Source: Bradyrhizobium erythrophlei | GTDB taxonomy: Bacteria > Pseudomonadota > Alphaproteobacteria > Rhizobiales > Xanthobacteraceae | Reading direction: 5' to 3' | Assembly: GCF_900129425.1 (NCBI RefSeq) | Contig: NZ_LT670817.1 | Coordinates: 8,770,001 to 8,834,000, forward strand | DNA: 64,000 nucleotides | Shown: piece after piece, positions 16,528 through 26,115 of the stretch | Position numbering within the stretch: position 1 is the stretch's first letter | How the letters are laid out: each line of letters opens with the position of its first letter | The notes under the pieces: model-generated | What the model was told of the DNA's origin: nothing | Database searches by the model: none | What the model saw: only the letters and a program-made list of their open reading frames with translations | Program-made: the position numbers and the translations under genes

Positions 16528-17037
16528 TCAATTGGTCCAGGCAAAGGCGACCTTGTCGAGCGACTTGGGCCCGAATTTCTCCGACGAGCGTGCGACCATG
16601 CGGCCGCCCAGCGCCCGGTAAAACTCCGTTGCCGGATCGTTGTCGGAGAGCGCCCAGACCACCATGCTCTTCAGTCCGCTCTGCAACAGATCGCGCCGTG
16701 CTGCGGTGAACAGCCGGCGGCCGAAGCCGAGACCCTGAAACTCGGGACGCAGATAAAGCTCGTAGATCTCGCCTTCGAAGTGCAGGCTGCGGGCTCGATT
16801 GCGGCCGTAATTGGCATAGCCTGCGACCTTGTCGCCGAACACCAGCACGCTGACGCGGCTGCCTTTGCGGATCGCGCTGTCCCACCATTGCGGCCCGCGG
16901 CGGTTGATCAGCTTTTCCAGTTCGGCACCGGGAATGATGCCCTGATAGGCGCAGCGCCAGGCTTCGTCATGGGTGGACGCCACCTCGGCTGCATCAGCAG
17001 CTTTGGCCGGCCGGACCTCGATCAGGGTTGTGCTCAT
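16528..17037 (-). CDS. GNAT family N-acetyltransferase
   Basis: A 169-residue GNAT-fold protein. The acetyl-CoA pyrophosphate loop is EFQGLGFGRRLF (the Q/RxxGxG/A motif), preceded by the strand IYELYLRP and followed by MVVWALSDNDPATEFYRALGG, the usual GNAT C-terminal part. The substrate is unknown; small-molecule or protein amines are possible. The start at 17037 (MSTTLIEVRPA) is preferred over 17073, since the upstream 12 residues are basic and lack support. Confidence 0.85.
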   Translation of the reverse strand: MSTTLIEVRPAKAADAAEVASTHDEAWRCAYQGIIPGAELEKLINRRGPQWWDSAIRKGSRVSVLVFGDKVAGYANYGRNRARSLHFEGEIYELYLRPEFQGLGFGRRLFTAARRDLLQSGLKSMVVWALSDNDPATEFYRALGGRMVARSSEKFGPKSLDKVAFAWTN

Positions 17038-17315
17038 GGTTCTAATCAAAGCAAGTCGGCGCGTCCGCTTCAAGGTCCATCGTTAATTATCAGTTAACCT
17101 GTGGATTTTTTGCATCAGTTTTGCCATCAGGATGTGCCGAAAGAGGACAGGGAGGTGCCCTGATGGGCATCTCACTGAGGGCTGGCCGGTCACGGCGGCC
17201 CGAACCGGACTTTCGGCGAGGCCGTGCTCACGAAAAAATGCTCCGGATTTGATTCGCCGTGCCTGTTCTGCGCGGCGAATCCGAGGCCGTTGTTGCGATC
17301 GAGTCAGGCAAATTC

Positions 17316-18248
17316 ATGCGATTGTTCAAAGCATTCCTCGCTCTGGTTGTGCTGGGAGCGGCTAATACCCAGAGCGCGACGGCGCAAACAGCATTGGGCG
17401 CGCAAGGCGCCGAAGCCGAGCCGAATCGCGAACAGCAATGGCTGGTCCCGTCGCCGGATCCGGCCACCGCGGCGCACGCGGTGCTGTTTCGGCCGCCGGG
17501 CGATGGGCCGTTTCGACTGGCGCTGATCGCGCACGCCTCGACGCAGAACGTCCTGCGTCGCGCGCAAATGCCGCAGCCCGAATATCGCGCGCTGTCGGCA
17601 TGGCTGGTGGCGCGGGGCTTTGCCGTGCTGGTGCCGGAGCGCCCGGGCCATGGCGCGACCGGCGGACGCTACCTCGAAGACCAGGGCGGCTGCGACGAGG
17701 CCGACTATTCCCGCTCGGGGCGCGCCACCGCGAGCGAGATCGCCGCCGCGCTGGAATATCTGCGCGGACAATCCTTCATCCGGCGCGACGGCGCGGTGAT
17801 TGTCGGGCATTCGGCCGGCGCCTGGGGTGCGCTGGCGCTGGCAGGCCGGAATCCGGATGGCGTCTCGGCAATCATTGCATTCGCGCCTGGGCGCGGCGGG
17901 CGCGCCAACGACTTTCCCAACCAGGTTTGCGCGCCGCATACGCTGATCGCGGCGGCGGCCGAATTCGGCCGCGGTGCGCGCGTGCCGGTGACCTGGCTGG
18001 TGGCGGCCAACGACAGCTATTTTTCGCCCGACCTGTCGCGGCAGCTGGCCGATGCGTTTCGCGGCAGCGGCGACAAGGTGAATTTTCGCGTGCTTTCGGC
18101 GTCCGGCGGCGAGGGCCACTGGCTGGCGGAGACGGAGGCCGGCGTAAGAAGCGCGGGGCCGGAACTGGACCGCGCGCTGAAACCGTCGTTGCGAGCCAAC
18201 GGGTCGCGCGAACGAGCGCCCGATGAGGCTCCGCGAAGCAATCCATAG
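17316..18248 (+). CDS. exported alpha/beta hydrolase (dienelactone-hydrolase-like)
   Basis: A 310-residue protein. Residues 1-23 are a Sec signal peptide (cleavage near ATA-QT). The fold shows ERPGHGATGG at 108-117 and the nucleophile elbow VGHSAG with Ser166. A late His in GEGHWL (His268) and Asp233 in AANDS would complete the triad. The start at 17316 is chosen for the signal peptide. Residues 290-310 (Arg/Glu/Pro-rich) are encoded by a dispersed family-4 repeat that begins at 18185, so the native C-terminus probably ended near LKPSL. Substrate is unknown. Confidence 0.8.
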   Translation: MRLFKAFLALVVLGAANTQSATAQTALGAQGAEAEPNREQQWLVPSPDPATAAHAVLFRPPGDGPFRLALIAHASTQNVLRRAQMPQPEYRALSAWLVARGFAVLVPERPGHGATGGRYLEDQGGCDEADYSRSGRATASEIAAALEYLRGQSFIRRDGAVIVGHSAGAWGALALAGRNPDGVSAIIAFAPGRGGRANDFPNQVCAPHTLIAAAAEFGRGARVPVTWLVAANDSYFSPDLSRQLADAFRGSGDKVNFRVLSASGGEGHWLAETEAGVRSAGPELDRALKPSLRANGSRERAPDEAPRSNP

Positions 18249-18300
18249 TGCCGTCGAAGGAAAGAATGGATTGCTTCGTCGCTTCGCGCCTCGCAATGAC
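18185..18300. repeat. family-4 palindromic repeat
   Basis: The element starts gtcgttgcgagccaacggg and ends cttcgcgcctcgcaatgac. An internal inverted pair, gcaatccat...atggattgc, lies at 18238-18276. The left part overlaps and extends the coding sequence of the gene at 17316. A partial copy lies at 1007-1043. Confidence 0.7.
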
Positions 18301-18323
18301 GAGAAACACAAAGACCAGTCGCG

Positions 18324-18731
18324 ATGACTCTCTGGCCGGACGATGACGTCATTCTCTACGACGGCGTGTGCGTATTTTGCTCGCGCTGGATCCGCTTCGT
18401 GGCGTCCCGCGATCGCGAGCGGCGGTTTCGCTTCACGGCGATTCAATCCGGTTACGGCACGCGGTTGGCGCAGGCGTTCGGCATTGACCCCAGTGATCCC
18501 GACACCAATGCCGTCATCCATGGCGGTGTCGCCTATTTCAAATCCGACGCCGCACTGACGGTGCTGTCGCAACTGCCGCGCTGGGGCTGGGTGCGCGTGT
18601 TGCGTCCAGTGCCGAAGCCGCTACGCGACGTGGCCTACAATCTCGTCGCCCGCAACCGCTACCGGATTTTCGGGAAGTATGAGGCGTGTTTCGTTCCCGA
18701 TGCGGAGATGAGAGCGCGGGTGATGGATTAG
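18324..18731 (+). CDS. DCC family thiol-disulfide oxidoreductase (DUF393)
   Basis: A 135-residue protein of the DCC family. The defining N-terminal motif YDGVCVFC is present with the paired Cys at 16 and 19 in a thioredoxin-like setting, followed by the typical FRFTAIQSGYG and GVAYFKSDAAL stretches and a C-terminal RNRYRIFGKYEACF. Members are predicted redox proteins with no firm substrate. It converges on the FAD oxidase gene with only 10 bp between the two stops. Confidence 0.88.
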   Translation: MTLWPDDDVILYDGVCVFCSRWIRFVASRDRERRFRFTAIQSGYGTRLAQAFGIDPSDPDTNAVIHGGVAYFKSDAALTVLSQLPRWGWVRVLRPVPKPLRDVAYNLVARNRYRIFGKYEACFVPDAEMRARVMD

Positions 18732-18741
18732 CGGACGCTTT

Positions 18742-19977
18742 TTATTTACTTAGGATGACTTCCCCCGCCGCCCGCTCCCCGCTGTCCCTTGCCCCATGCG
18801 CGGTCGAGAAAAAATTCGCCGAGGTCGCTTCTCCGGCAAAAAACAATCGCCCGTCGACTGGCGCGGCGAGGATGGCTCGATCGCCGGCGTGGCCGGGCAG
18901 CGCATGCGAATAGGAGCCGCAGGCGAACGGGTCGTGCGCCCAGCGCGATTCCGCAAGCGGCTTTAGCTTGCGGCGATAGTCATTGCCGAGCAGGCTCGCG
19001 ATCTCGTCGATGCTTTGCGCCGCCAGCGCGCCGCTGCCGGCGTCTTCCAGCGCCCGCGCGAAGCTTCCGCCGAAATAGCCTTCGATGCAGGGCTCGCCGA
19101 ACGGGCGCAGGTGAAAACTGCCCATCGCGGTGCGCATGGTGGCGCCGCGCAGGTTGCCGTCCTTCGGCAGCGCGTCAGGTTCATCCAGCGCCAGCATCAC
19201 CTTGTCGGCGAGGCCAAGCGGCAGGCCGCGCGCGGCGTCGACTTTTGTGGGCAGCGCGGGGTGAAAACGAATCGCCTCATCGGCGATCAGGTTGGTCGGC
19301 ACCGTCACGATCACCTTGCCTGCGGTGAGCGTGCCCCGCGAGGTCTCGATCCGCATCCGCGCGCCCGAATGATCGATCAGCGTCACCTGCGTGTTCAGCG
19401 CAAGCGGGCAAAGCGCGCCATAGGCCGCCATCAGCGCGCCGTAGCCGCGCCGCACCCGCCAGTTGATCTCGGTGTCCTCGTAGGCATCCATGTCGAGGGT
19501 CGAGACACGATCCAGTTCGCAGCCGTTGATGTAGGTCGAGAGCGCATCGATCATCGGATTCCAGCGATTTCCGGGATCGAGCCAGCTGCTGGCGGCGCTG
19601 TCACGGCCGCTTTTCGCGGCTTCCTCGGCGCGGTCGTAGAAGGCGTCCAGCGCCTTGATGAAGTCCAGCCGTTCCCTGAGCGGAAAGCCAGCGTCAAAAC
19701 TCTGCTCGCGCCATGGTGGACGGGTCTTGTCGATTTCGAAATGCAATTGCTCGGCGATTCCGACGAACGAATTCCTGTTCGCCGAATGCAGCCAGCCGCA
19801 ACCGAGGTCGAAGGCAATGTTCGGCGCCGCCATAACGGTGTGGCCGCGACCGCCGACGCGGTCGCGCGCTTCCAGCACGAGCACCGAGAGGCCGGAGCGT
19901 TCCAGCGCGTGCGCGGCGCCGAGGCCGGCGGCGCCCGCACCGATGATGGCGACATCGACTTCGGAGGGAAGGGACAT
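18742..19977 (-). CDS. FAD-dependent amine oxidase family protein
   Basis: A 411-residue flavoprotein. The dinucleotide motif IIGAGAAGLGAAHALE begins at residue 11, and GRGHTVM plus DLGCGWLHSANRN form the second FAD-contact region of the monoamine oxidase group. The C-terminus carries the closing FAD motif LFFAGEATSANFFSTAHGA. No signal peptide is seen. The substrate (amine, polyamine or carotenoid-like) cannot be stated. The start at 19977 is chosen since the upstream 17 residues come from a repeat at 19984-20074. Confidence 0.87.
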   Translation of the reverse strand: MSLPSEVDVAIIGAGAAGLGAAHALERSGLSVLVLEARDRVGGRGHTVMAAPNIAFDLGCGWLHSANRNSFVGIAEQLHFEIDKTRPPWREQSFDAGFPLRERLDFIKALDAFYDRAEEAAKSGRDSAASSWLDPGNRWNPMIDALSTYINGCELDRVSTLDMDAYEDTEINWRVRRGYGALMAAYGALCPLALNTQVTLIDHSGARMRIETSRGTLTAGKVIVTVPTNLIADEAIRFHPALPTKVDAARGLPLGLADKVMLALDEPDALPKDGNLRGATMRTAMGSFHLRPFGEPCIEGYFGGSFARALEDAGSGALAAQSIDEIASLLGNDYRRKLKPLAESRWAHDPFACGSYSHALPGHAGDRAILAAPVDGRLFFAGEATSANFFSTAHGARDSGERAAGEVILSK

Positions 19978-19983
19978 CAAGGG

Positions 19984-20074
19984 AGCGAATGGCGAGTGGC
20001 GAATAGCAAGCAGGGTATAGCAAACCAAATCACGCGGAAACTCCTCTACTCGCTACTCCCCATTCGCCATTCGC
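19984..20074. repeat. family-6 inverted repeat (gcgaatggcgagtggcga type)
   Basis: The left arm gcgaatggcgagtggcgaat and the right arm cgctactccccattcgccat form an imperfect inverted pair around an AT-rich centre. A second copy lies at 61763-61836. It separates typA from the FAD oxidase gene on the same strand. Confidence 0.7.
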
Positions 20075-20075
20075 C

Positions 20076-21902
<1,827 letters not shown>

Positions 21903-21935
21903 AGCTCTTCTTCTGGTCGGACAATGGCTGGAGCG

Positions 21936-21985
21936 CGATCTCGCCGGAAAACCGGGACCCACTTTTCCGGATCACGCTCAAAAAC
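21936..21985. repeat. dispersed ccggaaaaccggg/cccacttttccgg inverted repeat
   Basis: The arms ccggaaaaccggga and cccacttttccgg flank a very short centre, followed by atcacgctc. From memory this short palindromic block recurs upstream of many rhizobial genes; it lies in the typA leader here. Its role is unknown. Confidence 0.4.
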
Positions 21986-22007
21986 CTGGAATCTCGAGGG
22001 CGCTTGG

Positions 22008-22045
22008 CGCCCAAAAAGGAAGCCCGGCCGAAAGGACCGGGCACA
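22008..22045 (-). terminator. Rho-independent terminator of the Crp/Fnr gene
   Basis: On the minus strand GCCCGG (complement of 22037-22042) and CCGGGC (complement of 22022-22027) pair around a short loop. The stem is followed by ttccttttt (complement of 22013-22021). It lies 110 bp after the regulator's stop and before typA, and so probably separates the two transcripts. Confidence 0.6.
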
Positions 22046-22152
22046 CCTTGCTCGTTGCGGCGCAATATAGTCAGGAATCGCCGGAAAACAATGCGTTGTT
22101 TCGAATTTGGTTAGCTGAATTTGGTGCCAACAGCGCCAAACCAGGCTCAGCC

Positions 22153-22920
22153 TCAGCGGCTGTGGGCGCCTTCGGCGGGATAAACCCCGCGCAGCACTTC
22201 CTCGAAGTGGTTTTTGACGGATTCATTACACAGGCAGGACCGCATTTTCAGCGCCTCCCGGTTGCGCACCAGGATCGAACCGCGCCGGGTTTCCAGAACC
22301 CCTTCGGCCTTGAACGTCTGAATCACGCGGCTGGTATAGCTGCGGCCGACCCCGAGCAGGGTCGCCAACTGCTCGTGCGTCAGCGGCACGACGTTGTCGC
22401 CATCGGTGCGCTCCATGGCCGAGATCATCCATTTGGCGGTGCGCTGTTCGATCGAATGGATCGCATTGCAGGCGGTCGACTGGAACATCTGGGCGAGCAT
22501 GCAGTCGGCGTAACGCGCGAAGACGTTGCGCAGCGTAACCGATCTGGCTTTCGCCGCGTCGAGCTTTGCGACACGCAGCCGTACGAAAGGTCCGCCGAAC
22601 TTGACCATGATGCGGGTATAGGCTGGCAGATAGCCCTGGCTGACGATACCGCCGACGGCGCCCTCGCGGCCGACCAGGATGGTCTCGACGTCGCGGCCGT
22701 CCTCATTGGCGACCATGAACGACGCAAGGCTCGGTCCGCAGGGAAAATGGACGGTCTCGACATCGTCGCCGGGATTGTAAAGCAGGTCATTGGCCTTGAC
22801 GGCCTCTTCGTGCACAAGGTGCGGTGCGATCAGCGCGAAGTCGGCGGCGCTGAGCCGCCGCAACAGGTTGTTGAACGGCCGTTCGATGCCGTCAGCAGCG
22901 TTTGTGCGTCGTCCTGCCAT
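22153..22920 (-). CDS. Crp/Fnr family transcriptional regulator
   Basis: A 255-residue regulator. Residues about 20-140 form the cyclic-nucleotide-binding beta-roll fold (NDLLYNPGDDVETVHFP, ILVGREGAVGGI). Residues 155-225 form the Crp-type winged helix, with the recognition helix in LTHEQLATLLGVGRSYTSRV (180-199). The phosphate-binding cassette lacks the usual GExxxxE/R-T residues, and only one N-terminal Cys is present. Neither cAMP binding nor an Fnr Fe-S cluster is therefore indicated; the effector is unknown. A strong dyad lies upstream, between this gene and the divergent receiver gene. The start at 22920 gives MAGRRT. Confidence 0.85.
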   Translation of the reverse strand: MAGRRTNAADGIERPFNNLLRRLSAADFALIAPHLVHEEAVKANDLLYNPGDDVETVHFPCGPSLASFMVANEDGRDVETILVGREGAVGGIVSQGYLPAYTRIMVKFGGPFVRLRVAKLDAAKARSVTLRNVFARYADCMLAQMFQSTACNAIHSIEQRTAKWMISAMERTDGDNVVPLTHEQLATLLGVGRSYTSRVIQTFKAEGVLETRRGSILVRNREALKMRSCLCNESVKNHFEEVLRGVYPAEGAHSR

Positions 22921-22975
22921 CCCGAAATACCCCTCGCGCCCTGACTCCCACCATAGCTGATCATGCCGGTTGTTG

Positions 22976-22991
22976 TGTGCACAAGTGCACA
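22976..22991. promoter_or_regulatory. operator-like dyad between divergent regulators
   Basis: TGTGCACAAGTGCACA has the exact half-sites TGTGCAC and GTGCACA separated by two bases. It lies 56 bp before the Crp/Fnr start and 130 bp before the receiver gene at 23121. It may be an autoregulatory site of the Crp/Fnr protein. Confidence 0.45.
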
Positions 22992-23120
22992 GACAAGGGA
23001 AGTTCGATGTGGTGGGTTCCAATATGGAAACCCGGTGACGCATGCCTGCAGGCGTCAGAGCAGGTCCGTTCCGGGCTCTGCTCGGCTTCGATCAACTTTA
23101 ATCCTTGCCCTGGCGAGATC

Positions 23121-23507
23121 ATGAAACCCGCCTCTCCCAACCGCGTGCCCGACGATGTGTTGATCGTCGAGGACGATCCCATCATCGCGATCGATTTCGA
23201 GGACACGATTCTCGGCTTCGGGGTCAAGACGGTGCGGACCGCGGGCAGCGTCGCGAAGGCGCTCGAAATGATTGCCGATCGGCCGCCGGATTTTGCCCTG
23301 CTCGATGTCGGGCTGGTCCGCGAAAAGAGTTTTGCGATTGCCGAGCGGCTGGATGCGTTGAAAATACCCTTCGTCTTCGTCACCGGATATGGCGTCGATG
23401 TCAGGCTTCCCGCAGCGCTCGCGCGCATACCGCGGCTACCCAAACCCTGTTCGACGGATGCGCTGGAAGCCATGCTGAGAAGCTTGGCGGGCAGTCCGAA
23501 CGGTTGA
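23121..23507 (+). CDS. single-domain response regulator
   Basis: A 128-residue receiver domain with no output domain. The acidic pocket is D18/D19, the phosphoacceptor is Asp62 (LLDVGL), the switch Thr is T88 in VFVTGYG, and Lys108 lies in LPKPC. All functional positions are present. Such stand-alone receivers in alphaproteobacteria act in phosphorelays or regulate histidine kinases. No kinase is adjacent. The start at 23121 is preferred because the region upstream is non-coding and holds the dyad. Confidence 0.86.
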   Translation: MKPASPNRVPDDVLIVEDDPIIAIDFEDTILGFGVKTVRTAGSVAKALEMIADRPPDFALLDVGLVREKSFAIAERLDALKIPFVFVTGYGVDVRLPAALARIPRLPKPCSTDALEAMLRSLAGSPNG

Positions 23508-23579
23508 AGCTTGGGACCTGTCGCCGGCAGGATTGTTTGATATCCTGCGACACGACGGACCATCGCCGTGTGAAGTGCC

Positions 23580-24431
23580 ATGCCGGGGAAAAACAGAGCC
23601 AGCCTCGAACAGGTCAGGGGCTTCTTTGCGCGCATGATGGCGGCAGCCAGCGGTTCGGACGATCCGCGTATCGAGCGGGCGTTGGAACTGGTCCGCCGCG
23701 AGGCGTTTCTCGGACCCGGGCCATGGCACATCAGCGTCAACCGACGCACCGTGGAAACCCCGAGCGCCGATCCTGTCTTTCTCTATCAAAACGTGCTCGT
23801 CAGGCTCGATACGGCGAAGGGCATCAACAATGGCGAGCCTTTTCTGCATGCGGCCTGGATCGGCGCCGTGGAGCCGAAGGCCGGCGACGCGATCTGTCAC
23901 ATCGGCGCGGGCACCGGATATTATTCGGCCATCCTGGCGGTGCTGGCGTTGCCCGGCGGCAGCGTGAACGCATTCGAGATCGACGCGGCTCTGGCGCGCC
24001 GGGCACGCCAAAATCTTCAGCCGTTCGACAACGTATCGGTGATCGTGGGCGATGCCACCCGGCTGCCATTGCCGCCGTCGGATCTGATCTACGTCAATGC
24101 TGGCGTGATCGCGCCGCCGGCTGGCTGGCTGAGAGCGCTGCGCCCGCGGGGCCGGATGATTTTCCCCTGGCGTCCGACCGAGCTTGTCGGGCTTGCCGTC
24201 GTGATCTCGCGTACTGGCTCTGGCTTCAACGCGAAGCCCTTGATGCCGTCATGGTTCATCCCCTGCGTCGGGGCCTCCGATGCCGAGGAAAGCAAAAAGA
24301 TTCCCGAGATGCGCGAGGCATGGTCGACGCGGTCGGTTTGGCTCACCTCCGACCGCGAGCCCGACGAGACCGCGGTCGCGATTTACAGGAAGCTGTGGTT
24401 TTCCTCCGCGGAGCTGCCGGCGGACGCATAG
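23580..24431 (+). CDS. SAM-dependent methyltransferase, PCMT-like
   Basis: A 283-residue protein whose core resembles protein-L-isoaspartate O-methyltransferases. The SAM-binding loop HIGAGTGYYSA is at 107-117, the acidic Motif II end is NAFEIDAAL, and the segment NVSVIVGDATRLPLP matches the post-loop Asp motif. The N-terminal 90 residues (FLGPGPWHISV) follow the PCMT-like layout, but the usual substrate-loop sequence is not clear. The target may be protein isoaspartate or another carboxyl group. It follows the receiver gene by 72 bp. Confidence 0.78.
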   Translation: MPGKNRASLEQVRGFFARMMAAASGSDDPRIERALELVRREAFLGPGPWHISVNRRTVETPSADPVFLYQNVLVRLDTAKGINNGEPFLHAAWIGAVEPKAGDAICHIGAGTGYYSAILAVLALPGGSVNAFEIDAALARRARQNLQPFDNVSVIVGDATRLPLPPSDLIYVNAGVIAPPAGWLRALRPRGRMIFPWRPTELVGLAVVISRTGSGFNAKPLMPSWFIPCVGASDAEESKKIPEMREAWSTRSVWLTSDREPDETAVAIYRKLWFSSAELPADA

Positions 24432-24443
24432 TGCGTTGCTGCC

Positions 24444-26027
24444 CTAACCCGGTTTGGGATCGAGCGTCGTCGACCACAGCGCCACGTCGGCGCGATCGCG
24501 CAAGGTCACCGTCATCTGACCGGTCGCGCCTTCGATCTTGACGTGACCGAAGAATTGCATGCCGGCCGATGGCGGCAGGTTCTGCTTGTCGAGGCCGGGC
24601 GCCTTGACGAATTTCACTTCGGGCCCAAAGGTGTTGTCGAGTTCGTTCGGTCCGAACGTTCCGGCATGCAACGGCCCGGAGACGAATTCCCAGAACGGAT
24701 CGAAGTCCTGAAATTGCGCCTTGTCGGGGTTGTAATAGTGCGCGGCGGCGTAATGCACGTCCGCCGTCAGCCAAACGGTGTTGACAATACCGGAGGTCTT
24801 GATGAAGCGCAGGATGTCGGCGATCTCGAGTTCGCGGCCGAGCGGCGGGCCGTCACCCTGCGCGAACGCTTCCGAACCCTTTCGGTTGGCGGCGTCGTCA
24901 TAGACAATCAGGCTGAGCGGCATGTCGGACGCGATCACCTTCCAGGTGGCGCGCGAGTTCAACAGTGCGCGCTTCAGCCACAGCATCTGATCCGGTCCGA
25001 TGAAATAGCTGTCGGGACCGTAGTTGGTCTGCAGGTTCGGACCATTGGGGCCGCGATAGCTGCGCTCGTCCAGCATGAAGACGTCGAGATGCGGACCATA
25101 GCTGAGGGTGCGGTAGACCCGCCCCGGCTCGACGATGCTTTCGCGCATCGGATACATCTCGTGGAACGCACGCGCCGCGCGGGCGGCGAGCAGCGTGATG
25201 TCGCGCTCCTTGTAGCTGGCGGGAAGCTGCTTCGAGGCCGACCAGTTGTTGGTGACTTCGTGGTCGTCCCACTGCACGAAGATCGGCACCTCGGCGTTGA
25301 AAGCGCGCACATTATCGTCGAGGAAATTATACTTATGCGCCGCCCGGAATTCGTCGAGCGTCTCGGCGACTTTGGCTTTCTCCGGGATCGTGACGTTCTT
25401 CCAGAGCTTGCCGTCGGGCAGTTTCACCTCGGACGAAATGATGCCGTCGGCATAGATGGTGTCGCCGGAATGCAGCAGGAAATCCGGCCGGTGCTTGGCC
25501 ATGGTAGCGAAGGTGACCATGCCGCCGTCGTCGGGATTGATGCCCCAGCCCTGTCCGGCGACGTCGCCGCCCCAGACGAAACTGACATCGCGCCGGTCGC
25601 TGGGCGCGGTCCGGAAGCGCCCGACCAGCGGCTCGCTGGAAATATCGGTGTGCGCGAAGTCGCGGAATCTGACCCGATAAAAGATGTCCTGGCCGCCGGG
25701 CAGATTTTCCAGCAGCATTTTCGCGGTGAAATCGCTTTCCGGCAGCGCCGCGATCGGCGGCAACGCCCGCGCATTGCCGAACGATTCGGTGGTGGCGACC
25801 TCGACCATCATCTGCGACGGCCGGTCCGCGCGCGCCCATACCACGCCGCCATCGGCGCCGACGTCGCCGGATTGCACGCCGTGGGTGATTTGCGGCCGGT
25901 CGGCGGCGCGGCTGAGATAGGGCATCGCGATGGCGCCGAGCGCGCCGGCGCCGGTCGCTGCCGCGGTGGAAAGAAAACGGCGGCGGGAAAGTCCGTGAAG
26001 AATTTTGCGGGGATTCTCGATCGTCAT
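24444..26027 (-). CDS. phoD: alkaline phosphatase D (PhoD) family protein
   Basis: A 527-residue exported phosphatase/phosphodiesterase. The N-terminus has a Tat signal (LSRRRFL at 13-19). The N-terminal beta domain begins THGVQSGDVGADGGVVWARADRP in a form typical of PhoD. The catalytic domain shows FVWGGDVAGQGWG, LHSGDTIYADG, QWDDHEVTNNW and TADVHYAAAHYY, the metal-site motifs of the Fe/Ca PhoD enzymes. It scavenges phosphate from phosphodiesters in the periplasm. No Pho box was recognised upstream. It converges on the PCMT-like gene with a 12-bp gap. Confidence 0.93.
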   Translation of the reverse strand: MTIENPRKILHGLSRRRFLSTAAATGAGALGAIAMPYLSRAADRPQITHGVQSGDVGADGGVVWARADRPSQMMVEVATTESFGNARALPPIAALPESDFTAKMLLENLPGGQDIFYRVRFRDFAHTDISSEPLVGRFRTAPSDRRDVSFVWGGDVAGQGWGINPDDGGMVTFATMAKHRPDFLLHSGDTIYADGIISSEVKLPDGKLWKNVTIPEKAKVAETLDEFRAAHKYNFLDDNVRAFNAEVPIFVQWDDHEVTNNWSASKQLPASYKERDITLLAARAARAFHEMYPMRESIVEPGRVYRTLSYGPHLDVFMLDERSYRGPNGPNLQTNYGPDSYFIGPDQMLWLKRALLNSRATWKVIASDMPLSLIVYDDAANRKGSEAFAQGDGPPLGRELEIADILRFIKTSGIVNTVWLTADVHYAAAHYYNPDKAQFQDFDPFWEFVSGPLHAGTFGPNELDNTFGPEVKFVKAPGLDKQNLPPSAGMQFFGHVKIEGATGQMTVTLRDRADVALWSTTLDPKPG

Positions 26028-26115
26028 GCGGGCCTCCTGGATCGGCGAGCAGAATGCGCGATCACGCTGACAGACCTAGGAAGGTTATGTGACGGTTCCA
26101 TTACGCAGCGGCCGC

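Noticed and set aside
17132..17365. 77-residue plus-strand frame before the hydrolase at 17316
   Set aside because: Arg/Cys-rich, no domain and overlaps the signal peptide of a better gene.
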